From the IMG/VR virus record IMGVR_UViG_3300037555_000302, positions 1 to 30,183 of that record: a stretch of DNA of 30,183 bases. One strand, given 5' to 3'. The DNA comes from a virus. The notes under the pieces were generated by a model. That model did not search any database. It was given only the letters and a program-made list of their open reading frames with translations, and had not been told where the DNA came from. Shown in pieces: positions 1-9,068 of this stretch. The position numbers and the translations under genes are program-made. Every line of letters starts with the position of its first letter. The stretch's first letter is position 1.

Positions 1-110
1 CTTAAATACCATAGCTCTTCGTGAGCTTGGCCAAGATATCCATTATGATAAGTTCTTAAGGGATCTGCATTGAAGGGCTGCAGCGCCTCATCGTAAATTG
101 TCAGTGCCAT
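1..110 (-). CDS. Truncated minus-strand gene, N-terminus only
   Basis: The first 36 or so codons of a protein beginning MALTIYDEALQPFNADPLRT, running off the left edge. Its ATG overlaps the TAA of the upstream 281-aa gene (TAATG), so it is probably translated by coupling; no separate Shine-Dalgarno site is visible. It is the last visible member of the terminase operon. No family is recognisable from this fragment. Confidence 0.65.
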   Translation of the reverse strand, partial: MALTIYDEALQPFNADPLRTYHNGYLGQAHEELWYL

Positions 111-955
111 TAAATTCTACTCCCACGAGTTTGGTTGAACCCTCTTGAGTGATTCTTCTTCCTGTGACCGAAAACAGCTCCTCCGAGAGCGGCTCCTGCA
201 AACATAGCATGCCTGTCAGCACCATAGGTGCTTACCAATTCACCAGCTTTACCGAGAGTAGCAGCCCCAAAAGCCTCAGGATATTGTTTAGAAATATTCT
301 TTGCAAAACCCGGAAACCCCCTAGCAGCGTAGCGGGCTCCAAAACCTAGAGTAGCTCCTGTAAGGGCTCCTCTAGGAACGTCTGTCCAGTCTCCTGTTGC
401 AAATGCTGCGACACCACCAATGCCAGCTGTTGCTGCAGTTCCGAGTCCACCTCCAGCCTCCAGCCAACCACCAGCGCCAGCCATTCCACCTGTAGGTGTA
501 AATTGGTCTGCTGGGGGTACTATTGGACCTTTGTTAGAAGCTGGTGATGGCGCTGAGCCTTTTGCTCCTGGCAGCTCTATTTTTCCCGTGGTCTCGTTGA
601 GCTTGAGGGGAGCGCCTCCTGTTACTTCGCTAAGGGGCATTACGGGTGGCTTTCCCGGCGTTATGTTGGAAACTTGCTGAACTAGCGATGCTTTTGGCGG
701 AGGACCCCTTCGGGCAACATCTATTATGCTGTCGACCTCGGGAGCACGGCCAGTTCGAAATTGTTCATCCATAAGGCTAGGATGGGGATATTCATCTACG
801 TCGTACATCAGGGCATTAGTCTTAGGTTCTCTTGCACTTGCCCCTCCCCTTGTTGGCAACGGAGGTGCCTTTTTGCCGAAAGGGAGTGCCTCAGCCACTC
901 TCTGTAAGAGGCTTGGCTTTGTCTGTTTCGAAAGTAAATTGATTTTCATTGCCAT
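110..955 (-). CDS. Glycine-rich hydrophobic protein next to terminase, unknown function
   Basis: A 281-aa protein. The N-terminal half is proline-rich and polar, with PPLP and PPPK stretches. A glycine/alanine-rich, weakly hydrophobic segment follows at roughly residues 155-215 and could insert in a membrane or pack as glycine zippers. The C-terminus is basic. The start at 955 is preceded by AGGAG at a normal distance, lying inside the end of the terminase gene; the second ATG (949) is an alternative. It is 2 bases from terminase and overlaps the next gene. Together with the 306-aa protein upstream it forms a pair of glycine-rich proteins flanking terminase. A virion or membrane-active role is inferred from position only. 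Confidence 0.7.
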   Translation of the reverse strand: MAMKINLLSKQTKPSLLQRVAEALPFGKKAPPLPTRGGASAREPKTNALMYDVDEYPHPSLMDEQFRTGRAPEVDSIIDVARRGPPPKASLVQQVSNITPGKPPVMPLSEVTGGAPLKLNETTGKIELPGAKGSAPSPASNKGPIVPPADQFTPTGGMAGAGGWLEAGGGLGTAATAGIGGVAAFATGDWTDVPRGALTGATLGFGARYAARGFPGFAKNISKQYPEAFGAATLGKAGELVSTYGADRHAMFAGAALGGAVFGHRKKNHSRGFNQTRGSRI

Positions 956-957
956 GG

Positions 958-3228
958 TTATCTCCTACCAAACTTTCCACGACCTTTTCGTCGAGATGGG
1001 CCTCTCCGGCCCGGTTCCACCCTGTGAGGTTTAGAAAGTTCTTTTACACTGTTAATACTTTCCATGTCGAATTCGTGACCCATACCATGGTTAGACTTCT
1101 TTGCAAGACCCCCGAATATAGATTCAGTGTCCTTTTTTGGACGACCTATCTCACCACGTGAACGCCTCTTGCCAAAGTGTCCGCTTGCCAACTGCTCTTC
1201 AGCTTTATATTTTTGCTTTATTAGTCGGTCATCTTCAAGCCCTTGACCTCTAATAATCTTTAACACATTAGCAATAACAGGAACACCGTGCTTTTGAGCA
1301 CCCCTTATTATATCGTCCGCTTCTTGATGAGGAGAGATATAATCGTCTTGACTGGAGTCACCTCTTGCAACAAGAGCAGGCCTAGATATAGGCAAACTCT
1401 TTCCACTATAGACAGACTCTTCTAGAGAAAGTCCAGCTAAGGCAAGCATCATTGCGTCTAGCCTGTGATCGCCAATAATCTTGTTATCCATACCATATAC
1501 AGGGCGATGTGTGCTGCCGCTTCTTCTTACTATAATATAGTTCATTAGCTGCTTGGTTAACACCTCGTCAGATTCAGGATAAAAGAACTTACCGTCCTCG
1601 ATGATCCTGACAGCATTTTCTACAATAAAATGCTTTCCTGGCTTCTTTAAAATAGAACCATCAATTGGATCTCTGAGCTCTACGTTAGAAGAGAAGTTAA
1701 ATGATACAAGGCGGTCTTCTAGCTTAACTGTCTCCTTGTCCATCAAGGACTTGGTTGGTTTGCCTTTAAGTCTATGAGCATATAGAAGAATGTCTTCGAT
1801 GATGGTGTGTCCGTAACCTTCATCGGCATAGATCCAGTCTGGCTTCCACTTGTAGTTTAAACGTATTACTTCTTCCATCCATTTCTTAGCGGAAAACTCT
1901 GAAGCAGCTACATTTATCCCCTCTAAAGCTATCCACCTTCCACTGGAAGCGGAATACCCAATGACAAAGAATTCTGTTCCTGCGTTTTTATTCCAGTCAA
2001 TGCCCATACAAATAATCATATTTGCTGGGTCTGATATTCCCATACGATTTCTTAGAAACTCGTAGTTTGCTACCTGTTCGTATGTATAGTCTGCTCGTGC
2101 AGCTTGTATCCAGGATGGGCGGAAAACTCCGTATTTACTCTCAACGAACTCCGCCATGTACTCTGCAGCAAAACTTTCTTTAGTACTTTCTTTTTCTAGC
2201 TCTTCTTTAATCTTATCCCAGTGCGGAAGAACGCTTGAGGGATAGTAATCTTCTTTAAAGTCGGGCCTATCAAGACACCAAGAGTAAAACTTAGCTCTTT
2301 TTCCAATAGGTGTTGATGTTGCAAGCAACCAAACCTCTGGCTTGGTGAGTAAGATAGGTGTAATGACCTTGTCTAGAATTTCTTCTGGGATCATGTCCAT
2401 CTCATCGAGATAAATGATATCAGCTGATGCACCTCGAATAGTACCACCGCCGGAGCCATCTCCCTTTACTCCCAGACCAGAAACAAAACCTACTATCCTT
2501 GCCCCATTAACAAACTCCATCTTAAACATAGGAGTCTTAATATATAGGTTGTCACCAGTTCCAGAGGATACTGCAGCTGTTAGCTCAACATTTCTTTTTA
2601 TAAGAGCTTCTATCTCATTAAAGATGTTTATTAGCTGTGATTGGTATGGTGTAACTACCATAATGATCGGGCCTGAAAGAACTGCTTCGCCCTGAGCATC
2701 ACGACCTTGCTCTACCTTAAGGTTGTAAGCATAGTGAATAAGCTTAAGTGCCATAGCAAAAGTCTTGCCGGCTCGTCGGCCTTCTCGAATAGAGGTACGA
2801 AAAGCAGTACATCTCAGCTGCTCTTTCTGATAGGGCCGAAGACTCCACTTCTCATCATCATCGCTAAATCCAAACATCAGTTCGGACCAAGCTACCGGAT
2901 CTATAGTTGAAAGAAGTATCTTCTTCGCTCTTTCAAGAGGAATGTCCGATGCGATTGCTAAGTCTTTTATCCTAGCTGAAGCTCCAGCGGGAAGAGCTCT
3001 TGGTATGTAGCTGCAGGCAATTTTAAACTCTTTAACGCCAGCGCTTTTATACTTTGAAATCTGTCGTATCTGACAGTTTATACAAGTTCTGTGTACGTCG
3101 GTCCTGATGCCGTATTTATCTTTGTAATGCTCAACCAGCCTTGGGTCTGGTTTCGCGTTCGGGTCCTGGTGCTTGTAGCCATATTCGTTAACTACAAAAA
3201 GCTTATTTTCTAAGGCTTCTATACTCAT
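958..3228 (-). CDS. terL: Terminase large subunit (packaging ATPase/nuclease)
   Basis: A 756-aa phage DNA-packaging motor. The ATPase domain has a Walker A motif GRRAGKT (150-156), a Walker B motif IIYLDE (271-276) and an ATSTP coupling motif (303-307). The RNase H-like nuclease domain shows GIDW (Asp 411), YADEG (Asp 469) and DHRLDA (Asp 591), the three acidic positions expected for metal binding. It is longer than many TerL proteins. Additions are a 110-residue N-terminal region with cysteines at 49, 52 and 72, which could bind a metal, and a very basic arginine/lysine/glycine tail. It cleaves concatemeric DNA and pumps it into the prohead at the portal. The start lies 1 base after the stop of the 306-aa gene with no strong Shine-Dalgarno site, which suggests coupling. 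Assignment is very secure. Confidence 0.96.
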   Translation of the reverse strand: MSIEALENKLFVVNEYGYKHQDPNAKPDPRLVEHYKDKYGIRTDVHRTCINCQIRQISKYKSAGVKEFKIACSYIPRALPAGASARIKDLAIASDIPLERAKKILLSTIDPVAWSELMFGFSDDDEKWSLRPYQKEQLRCTAFRTSIREGRRAGKTFAMALKLIHYAYNLKVEQGRDAQGEAVLSGPIIMVVTPYQSQLINIFNEIEALIKRNVELTAAVSSGTGDNLYIKTPMFKMEFVNGARIVGFVSGLGVKGDGSGGGTIRGASADIIYLDEMDMIPEEILDKVITPILLTKPEVWLLATSTPIGKRAKFYSWCLDRPDFKEDYYPSSVLPHWDKIKEELEKESTKESFAAEYMAEFVESKYGVFRPSWIQAARADYTYEQVANYEFLRNRMGISDPANMIICMGIDWNKNAGTEFFVIGYSASSGRWIALEGINVAASEFSAKKWMEEVIRLNYKWKPDWIYADEGYGHTIIEDILLYAHRLKGKPTKSLMDKETVKLEDRLVSFNFSSNVELRDPIDGSILKKPGKHFIVENAVRIIEDGKFFYPESDEVLTKQLMNYIIVRRSGSTHRPVYGMDNKIIGDHRLDAMMLALAGLSLEESVYSGKSLPISRPALVARGDSSQDDYISPHQEADDIIRGAQKHGVPVIANVLKIIRGQGLEDDRLIKQKYKAEEQLASGHFGKRRSRGEIGRPKKDTESIFGGLAKKSNHGMGHEFDMESINSVKELSKPHRVEPGRRGPSRRKGRGKFGRR

Positions 3229-3229
3229 C

Positions 3230-4150
3230 TTACCGACCGTATGAAGAGAAGTAGTTGCGAGGCATGTGCATCAGAGTTGCTTCTCCACCAAGAGCAGACC
3301 TAGCGTTTAAGTGTGAGTTCCTCATCTGTTGTACGGCTCTGGACCTCATCGTCATAGCGTTTTGCGTAAAGAACGAGGCGGTATCTCCAGCTGTATGAAT
3401 CATCTTTGCATCTTGCCGCTGTCGATATCCTGTTTTCAACAAGGAGAATGCACCCTTTCCGGCAAGATAAGCCCCTCCCATTGAAACAGCAGCACCAGCA
3501 GCAACTAGTGGATGCCTTCCAATCAAGCCACCCACATAGCCACCAAAGAATGCTCCGGGAGCACCCAAAACAGACTGGCCCATGCTTGCACCAGTTCCTG
3601 CTCCAATTGCTGTTGTGAGAAAGCTAAACATTCCGCGAGATCGAGTAACGGTCTTGCCTGCTTCCGTAACTCTTCTAAAAGCATGAGCAGCAATAGCAGA
3701 GCTTGTAGCCACATCCCAGATTCCCGCTTCTGCTGCCCCACCGATACCTGACTTTTCGCTAAGGTTGCCTTGATAGCCTTGGTATAAAAAGTAAGCACTT
3801 ACTGCTGGACCAAGAGCTGACATCGCTGCCTTTCCTCCTGATGGTCTAAATGCATTTCTATAATGAGCAGCAGCATCAGCTTGGCTTGAAAACTTATGTG
3901 TTCCTGCTTGAACTTGTCCCGCTCCAATAGCATCACTGGCATTAAGAATTTGCATCCCTGCTGGTCGACCAAATTCAGACGGAGCCGTTCTTAGGAATTG
4001 CTGACCTCCCCAGCCCCAGAGCGAAGATCCTTGCGGAGAGGTTATCCCAAAGTTTTTGAATCCAGTTTCTGGCATATACCCAGCAGTAAACATAGCTCCC
4101 TGAGAGCTATAATTCTGAAAGCGCAGCATCATATCTTTTAAAAGACCCAT
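3230..4150 (-). CDS. Glycine/alanine-rich membrane-type protein, unknown
   Basis: A 306-aa protein with several glycine- and alanine-rich hydrophobic stretches (roughly 107-120, 175-210 and 215-235) that could be membrane segments, and a polar, arginine- and methionine-rich C-terminus. The start is preceded by AGGATG in a short gap after the 1119-aa gene. It lies between the nuclease fusion and TerL in the same operon. The composition recalls virion or injected proteins that contact membranes, but no family is recognised, and a holin is not supported by the length. Confidence 0.72.
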   Translation of the reverse strand: MGLLKDMMLRFQNYSSQGAMFTAGYMPETGFKNFGITSPQGSSLWGWGGQQFLRTAPSEFGRPAGMQILNASDAIGAGQVQAGTHKFSSQADAAAHYRNAFRPSGGKAAMSALGPAVSAYFLYQGYQGNLSEKSGIGGAAEAGIWDVATSSAIAAHAFRRVTEAGKTVTRSRGMFSFLTTAIGAGTGASMGQSVLGAPGAFFGGYVGGLIGRHPLVAAGAAVSMGGAYLAGKGAFSLLKTGYRQRQDAKMIHTAGDTASFFTQNAMTMRSRAVQQMRNSHLNARSALGGEATLMHMPRNYFSSYGR

Positions 4151-4154
4151 TTAA

Positions 4155-7100
4155 CTACATCCTGTGGTGCCCTATTGGGCTTTGAAACATTTGGTGATTT
4201 ACTCTTCTCTGGGCCATGGCCATCTGTTGCCGGCGATCTTGAGCTGTACTCCTTGTACCGTAGATACGGTTTGCATTTGATGATCGATGTGTCCAAACAC
4301 TGTTAGTCGATCCAAGCGTATCCAATACTAGTGCCTTGTCAAGGCTACCATAATTACCCCTTCTACGTAATCTATTAGTAACTGAAGAACCTCTTGTCGA
4401 ACTCATCTTAGCAGTGTCCTCCAGCATTTCAGATAAGTAGCTGTTATGTGGAGCATTTTTTCGTCGCATAAGGATCGGATCTTGGTAATCCGGCCTGTAA
4501 CCGGCATCGTTAAATCTTTTCCCAATGAAGGCTGCTTCAGTTGCAGCAGCATTTCCGTAGAAACCCTGTGCTTCTGCATTCTGCATCAAGGAGGTAGCAG
4601 ACATCATCGTTGCGTTCTTAGCAATCTTGTCGATTTGCGTAAACGTATTGAAAGTAATTGTCTGCCCTGATGCTGTTGTTATATCCCTATAGGCTTGGAA
4701 GAATGGGGTTCCCCACATACCTCGATCAGCACCTTGCGAGAGCTTATTCGCTCTACTAAACATTTGCTGATCATACATTTCTAAAACGCCCTTCTTCTTG
4801 AAGGGCAGGTATGAAGCCAATCCACGCTTCAGCAGATCAACATTTATATTTCGGCCATCGTCATAAACCATACCAACAGCACGACCATAAGTTATATTGT
4901 TCGGGTCGAAAATGAGTTCGAGGTTGCTCGATCCAGAAAGAATCTGCTGTAAAGCAATTTTACCTGCGTTGGCATACGGCTGAGCTCTGTGAAAGCCACT
5001 ACCTCCGGCGTGTTCGGTTTCTGGAGCATCGATACCAGCTAGGCGGAATTTGACAGCTCCTACACCTTTATCAAAACCGAAAAAGCCGTTCAATGCACCC
5101 GCTACCCCTGCACGTTTAACAACAATTGTATCGGCGTCTTCAGCTTCTGCTCGCCACCTTCCGCTAGATAGATCTATTCTTAGTAAGTTTCGTCCTCTAA
5201 GACCTGCATACGCTTGGGTGTCTAGAACTGTTTCTACTGGTCCATCTATATATTGATGTACTGTCGACACAGCAGCTTTAGTTGAAAATAAGCTTCGAAT
5301 ACTGCTACTGAAAGAATGAGCATCTCCACCTGAATCTACCCTTAAGCTTCTGAGACCTTTAATGACACTTGTTTCAGGATCGAGATGCTGTGCGACATAC
5401 ATGAATCGGAGATACTTCTCTCTTTCTGCAAGAAGCTCTTGCTGTTGAAAAACAGCTTGTGTAGCAATTGGACCCTGATAGGGAGAGCCAAAGTCAGAGA
5501 AGTAACCTCGTTTCCTGCCAGCAACTCCACCCTCTTGCATACCGCTAAAGGGCTGAGCTTCTAGCCATCTTTTGTAATCCATAGTATGCAGAGATGCTGG
5601 GCGATCTCGATCTCCACCCCTTTGCCCTCCAGCAAACCCTACTATTCCTAGAGCTGCGGCAGCCAATCCAACTCTAGCTCCCATCCCCCGAGGAATCGGC
5701 AAGTCGGCCAAGCCTCTACGAGCTGCTGCTAACCGTGCAGCACCACCAGGAGGTCTACCCATAGCCTCTCTGGAGAGAAGATTCTGCCAACGACCACTTG
5801 ATTGTAATTGTTTGGCTTCTTGTCGGAACAATGTTTCTGGACGTCTCTCTGCATAGCGGACTGAAGCCTGACGAAGTCTCTCTGCATTTATAATTTCTGC
5901 TTCATTACCCCGCATCCTGATAGCACCTGACTTCTCTAGGTACCTGTGTAGCCTCGCAGTTTCTTTGTCAAAATCTGCTGCTCCGTATTGTCCGGTTGAC
6001 CTCATATACTCAAGTGCAGCTTCTCCACTAAAGAATGGGTTTGTTACTGGTATGTTTATAGGAGCTTTTATTCGGGCACCTTCTCTTGTTACTTGTTCGA
6101 TAGCACCAGCCTTGTAATGGCTAAACTGCCATGTAGCGGGTTTGGGAGTTCGCCCTTCTTGCCCTGCAAGAGTAATTTCTTTTGCAAAGTCCTCATACAT
6201 CCTTGTCACTCTCTTGACAAGATTGCCACTCTGGATGGCGGGAGCAAGCTCTTCCTTTAGCTTACCGTATATCATGGCTTCATATAGAAGCCCACGGCCT
6301 GATTTTGCCTGCTCAAGAAACTCCTTGCCTGCAGCACTGCCAATAGATACCTGTCTAAGAGCTTCTGTACGGTCCAAAGTTCCGGTTAGAACACGTTCGG
6401 ATAGAATATTATCTAAAGCAGCAACGTGAGGCTCTGACATGGAGAGACTCTTCGATACTAAATCCCACCTACCGCCTGTTGCAGCCTGTGTTGCGTGCTC
6501 AAGCCTCCAACTGGATTCTATTCCTAGAGAATAAAGAGGTCCACCCTTCTTCATTACCCCCAGTTCTTGCATGTAAGATTGCTGAGCCTTAATAACGTCG
6601 ATGATATCGCGGACTTCGCCTGTACCTGGGCGGGTGTGTTTGAGGTACGCCTCGTATACCCCTCTCCAGTCACCCGTTCTAGCAGCTAGAGCCTTTGCTC
6701 TCTGTACTTCAACTCCAGTCACATAGAGCATCTCAGAGCCACGCATGCTCGTTGCTGGTAGGATGTCTCTGAGCCCAGTGGCTTGCCGTAGCTGCCTGTG
6801 TAGTTGCTCCTCGTCAATCAATCCCGCAGCGTGAGCGTCTCTTGCAGCCCGCTCTAACAGCGAGATCTGGGCTCCAAATTGCTTTGACTCAAACTGCGCG
6901 TTTGCCACCCAGATGGTATGCCCTTTTAGTTTCCGCATTAGTGCAGAATCAGGCTGTAACGCTTCCGACATAGCAAGCCGATGGGTTTTGAAGTTTTTTG
7001 CATCTACTCCAAGTTTTTTCACCTGGGCCTGCATGTAGGCATCTTGCTGAGCTAAAGTTTTTACTTTGCCTTCAGCATCAGGGAACCATGGATAAGCCTC

Positions 7101-7514
7101 TTCTTTTATCATCTTGTAAAGCCAGGTATCATCTGACTTCAGCATCTTCATCAATTCGCTTGGCGATATGTCTTGGGAAAGACGCTCTACTTTGCCTCTC
7201 ATCATGAGGACTCGCGCCGTTATAGCATCCTGCCAGCCTAGGGGCTTACCCTTCTTGCCAAGCTGTGCCGCCCTCTCCGCGAGTTCAGGAGAAGCAGCGA
7301 ATTTGTCACTATAGCTAGACGTCAGCCCGAGTACATCCGACTGTCGCAAATTTTCCGCCACGGTTAGATGGGGGCGGAGGATAAACTGATCTAGCTCCCG
7401 TGTTCCAAGATTAAGTATAGAGATCTCATGGATCGCAGATATCTCCCGCATCAAGCCAAGAGTTTCTGTATCTGCGATTATGGCTTGTTGTAGTAGTGAG
7501 TGAGTACTTCCCAT
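4155..7514 (-). CDS. Large fusion: DnaQ-like exonuclease N-terminus plus SNase-like C-terminal nuclease
   Basis: A 1119-aa protein. Residues 11-50 resemble the ExoI motif of DEDD exonucleases (IIADTETLG, Asp 15 and Glu 17). A later VANAQFES segment could be ExoII, but with Glu in place of Asp, and ExoIII is not obvious, so exonuclease activity is uncertain. A glycine/alanine hydrophobic segment near 615-635 may be membrane-spanning. Residues about 800-930 form a staphylococcal-nuclease-like domain: FRLAGIDAPET with Arg 824 and Glu 832, and YGRAVGMVY with Arg 878. These match the spacing of the Arg, Glu and Arg active-site residues in the family, and DADT upstream fits the calcium-binding region. 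It starts immediately after the stop of the 256-aa gene (TAAATG). Position beside TerL suggests a packaged or structural nuclease, perhaps acting on host DNA; that is inference. Confidence 0.85.
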   Translation of the reverse strand: MGSTHSLLQQAIIADTETLGLMREISAIHEISILNLGTRELDQFILRPHLTVAENLRQSDVLGLTSSYSDKFAASPELAERAAQLGKKGKPLGWQDAITARVLMMRGKVERLSQDISPSELMKMLKSDDTWLYKMIKEEAYPWFPDAEGKVKTLAQQDAYMQAQVKKLGVDAKNFKTHRLAMSEALQPDSALMRKLKGHTIWVANAQFESKQFGAQISLLERAARDAHAAGLIDEEQLHRQLRQATGLRDILPATSMRGSEMLYVTGVEVQRAKALAARTGDWRGVYEAYLKHTRPGTGEVRDIIDVIKAQQSYMQELGVMKKGGPLYSLGIESSWRLEHATQAATGGRWDLVSKSLSMSEPHVAALDNILSERVLTGTLDRTEALRQVSIGSAAGKEFLEQAKSGRGLLYEAMIYGKLKEELAPAIQSGNLVKRVTRMYEDFAKEITLAGQEGRTPKPATWQFSHYKAGAIEQVTREGARIKAPINIPVTNPFFSGEAALEYMRSTGQYGAADFDKETARLHRYLEKSGAIRMRGNEAEIINAERLRQASVRYAERRPETLFRQEAKQLQSSGRWQNLLSREAMGRPPGGAARLAAARRGLADLPIPRGMGARVGLAAAALGIVGFAGGQRGGDRDRPASLHTMDYKRWLEAQPFSGMQEGGVAGRKRGYFSDFGSPYQGPIATQAVFQQQELLAEREKYLRFMYVAQHLDPETSVIKGLRSLRVDSGGDAHSFSSSIRSLFSTKAAVSTVHQYIDGPVETVLDTQAYAGLRGRNLLRIDLSSGRWRAEAEDADTIVVKRAGVAGALNGFFGFDKGVGAVKFRLAGIDAPETEHAGGSGFHRAQPYANAGKIALQQILSGSSNLELIFDPNNITYGRAVGMVYDDGRNINVDLLKRGLASYLPFKKKGVLEMYDQQMFSRANKLSQGADRGMWGTPFFQAYRDITTASGQTITFNTFTQIDKIAKNATMMSATSLMQNAEAQGFYGNAAATEAAFIGKRFNDAGYRPDYQDPILMRRKNAPHNSYLSEMLEDTAKMSSTRGSSVTNRLRRRGNYGSLDKALVLDTLGSTNSVWTHRSSNANRIYGTRSTAQDRRQQMAMAQRRVNHQMFQSPIGHHRM

Positions 7515-8285
7515 TTAATCGTCCAGTAATACCTCGTCAGACATTTCTAACTTTAAAGGCTCGTCGGTTTCGAGGCTGGTTATGGCTGTTCGCAGTTTTT
7601 CTATTTCAGCTAGGATCCTACTATCATTATGTGCTCCTCCCACCTTGGCTGCCCAGTCGGCTTTCGCCTTTCTCGTTTCCATCAGCTTATCCAGCCAGTT
7701 CTGTCGCCGCTTCTCAAGCTTATCTAGCATCTCGACAGCAGGGTGGAGCTTCGCTGTCTCTGCGGTTTCTCCGTGCTCGCTAAAGCCCAGGATGTCCACC
7801 CGCATAAAATCCCTTCCCTGTCCGCTCTTATCACCCGCTGACATCACCATTAAGGATCTATTCTTATAGAGGTCGATTAGAGCTAACTCATTCACTATTG
7901 ACATCTCTACAGGGTTAGCCGGGTCAACGTTTAAGTGCTCTACATACTCGATAATTTTTTGCTGCATATAGAATTTCTCAAGTATACACTCTCTGCCCAT
8001 AGGGTAGTTCTCAATGTCCCCGAATTCCACTGCCCCCTTGGGATCTCTTTCTGGAATGGGACACTTGGCTATAAAAGGGCATTTCTCTGGCCCAAGACAC
8101 ATGATTGGGGCCACCGCGTGTAGCCCCGTCTGGATCCGGTTGATTGAGTTAACAATCCGCTGCTTTTTTTCCGGGGGTAGGCTTTCGAGATAGTTTTCGT
8201 ACTCCGGCTCTATTACTGATATCTGATCTATTATCTCTTGTCTGGTTGGGACTACAGCAAGCTTTAGGGTTGTTTTATCACTCAT
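7515..8285 (-). CDS. Cysteine-containing protein upstream of packaging genes; possible small terminase
   Basis: A 256-aa protein. Cysteines at 63, 69, 75 and 100 lie in a C-x5-C-x5-C-x24-C arrangement (CLGPEKC, then PFIAKCP, then GREC), which looks like a metal site. The C-terminal half is strongly helical and charged, with a likely coiled coil at about 180-240. The N-terminal 60 residues are also helical. Position upstream of the nuclease and TerL genes would suit a small terminase or packaging accessory, but no DNA-binding fold is visible and this is a guess. The start overlaps the upstream gene by 8 bases and the stop abuts the next ATG, so it is firmly in the operon. Confidence 0.75.
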   Translation of the reverse strand: MSDKTTLKLAVVPTRQEIIDQISVIEPEYENYLESLPPEKKQRIVNSINRIQTGLHAVAPIMCLGPEKCPFIAKCPIPERDPKGAVEFGDIENYPMGRECILEKFYMQQKIIEYVEHLNVDPANPVEMSIVNELALIDLYKNRSLMVMSAGDKSGQGRDFMRVDILGFSEHGETAETAKLHPAVEMLDKLEKRRQNWLDKLMETRKAKADWAAKVGGAHNDSRILAEIEKLRTAITSLETDEPLKLEMSDEVLLDD

Positions 8286-8568
8286 CGCTTTTCCGTTTTA
8301 TATAATCCAGAATGTTTATAACATCTGCATCATGTGGGGTTGGAATGGTACCAATCTCATGACTGGAGTCTTCCAACTGTATGATTGTGGAGACATCACC
8401 AGTAACTTCTGCTGGAATCGCACTGAGAATTATGCTGGCCGTATTATATCCAGGTGGACCTCCGACAGTCCAGGAAGCTACTGCTACATCTGCCAGGTGT
8501 TCACCTGTCTTAGCATGTACAAGGAAGGTTCCATCCAAGGTTCCATCAGAAATGAGTTTGATCTTCAC
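8278..8568 (-). CDS. Small unknown protein, GTG start
   Basis: A 96-aa protein starting at GTG, preceded by AGAGGAG at good spacing. It is rich in short beta-forming stretches (KIKLISDG, GTFLVHA, TASIILSAIP) and ends in a helix. It overlaps the upstream 89-aa gene by 23 bases and the downstream gene by 8. No family is recognised. The beta-rich pattern could suit a small capsid-type or head-tail protein, but nothing specific supports that. Confidence 0.65.
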   Translation of the reverse strand: MKIKLISDGTLDGTFLVHAKTGEHLADVAVASWTVGGPPGYNTASIILSAIPAEVTGDVSTIIQLEDSSHEIGTIPTPHDADVINILDYIKRKSDE

Positions 8569-8815
8569 TAGGCTCCTCTAGTTCTGCTAAGGCTATGGCT
8601 ACTATGTCGCTTATCTTGGTTAGGTGGCCGCGAAGATCTGAGAGTTGGTGTACGCCCAGCTCTTTAGTTCGCTTGGCGAATGAGCATTCGATACCAAATT
8701 CAGAACCATCAACGAGGATTCGATAACGGTAGTAGTGGAACTGGTCTAGACCTTTAGCAAGACGAGTTAATTCATTAAGAGCATTAGAGTGGGCGTATAG
8801 TTCTTCTTCAGTCAT
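8546..8815 (-). CDS. Small helical protein, first gene of the minus-strand operon
   Basis: An 89-aa, mostly helical, acidic protein (MTEEELYAHSNALNELTRLA at the N-terminus). No family is recognised. The start at 8815 is the first in the leftward operon and has only a weak ribosome site upstream. The AT-rich intergenic region just beyond it holds a TATAAT-like box on this strand. It overlaps the next gene by 23 bases, as is usual for phage operons. Confidence 0.65.
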   Translation of the reverse strand: MTEEELYAHSNALNELTRLAKGLDQFHYYRYRILVDGSEFGIECSFAKRTKELGVHQLSDLRGHLTKISDIVAIALAELEEPSEDQTHF

Positions 8816-8868
8816 AAAACCATCATAGCATCTAGGGTAAACATGGGTTATGGCGGGCCGATATTGGA

Positions 8869-8874
8869 ATTATA
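8869..8874 (-). promoter_or_regulatory. Candidate -10 box for the packaging operon
   Basis: TATAAT read on the minus strand, about 55 bases upstream of the first leftward start codon. No TTGACA-like -35 lies at 17 bases, but the tandem 9-bp repeat falls just upstream and could be an activator or alternative recognition element. Confidence 0.35.
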
Positions 8875-8895
8875 ATATATTTTCAAAAAATAAGG

Positions 8896-8913
8896 GGCTA
8901 AACAGGCTAAACA
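8896..8913. repeat. Tandem 9-bp repeat GGCTAAACA x2
   Basis: Two exact, abutting copies of GGCTAAACA (8896-8904 and 8905-8913) lie in the divergent control region, about 20 bases upstream of the leftward TATAAT box. An operator or activator site is inferred from position. Confidence 0.6.
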
Positions 8914-9039
8914 TACACGTAAGTACTTGAAAGTCAAGTGAAAACAGGGGGGAATGGCGGGAAATCTTCCGTAAGGGAAGGGGAAAGTTGTAAAAATAGT
9001 AGGGATAGGGGAGGTATTGGTTATTACTTTTAAGTTTTA

Positions 9040-9068
9040 GTGGGGTTTTTAGCCCACCCCCCTTTTTT
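9040..9068 (+). terminator. Hairpin and T-run ahead of the first cassette
   Basis: A short GTGGG/CCCAC hairpin (9040-9057) followed by C6 and T6. There is no rightward ORF before it, so it either ends a short leader RNA or is simply the upstream half of the repeated cassette unit. Confidence 0.5.

Larger units (their letters stand above)
8816..9062. promoter_or_regulatory. Divergent intergenic region between left and right operons
   Basis: The junction between the leftward packaging operon and the rightward genes. It contains overlapping TATAAT hexamers on both strands (8869-8876) without a good -35 partner, an exact tandem 9-bp repeat (8896-8913) and a perfect 6-bp hairpin, ACTTGA/TCAAGT (8925-8939). 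A purine-rich stretch leads into the first terminator-like hairpin. No ORF is credible here. It is probably the control region for both directions. Confidence 0.5.
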
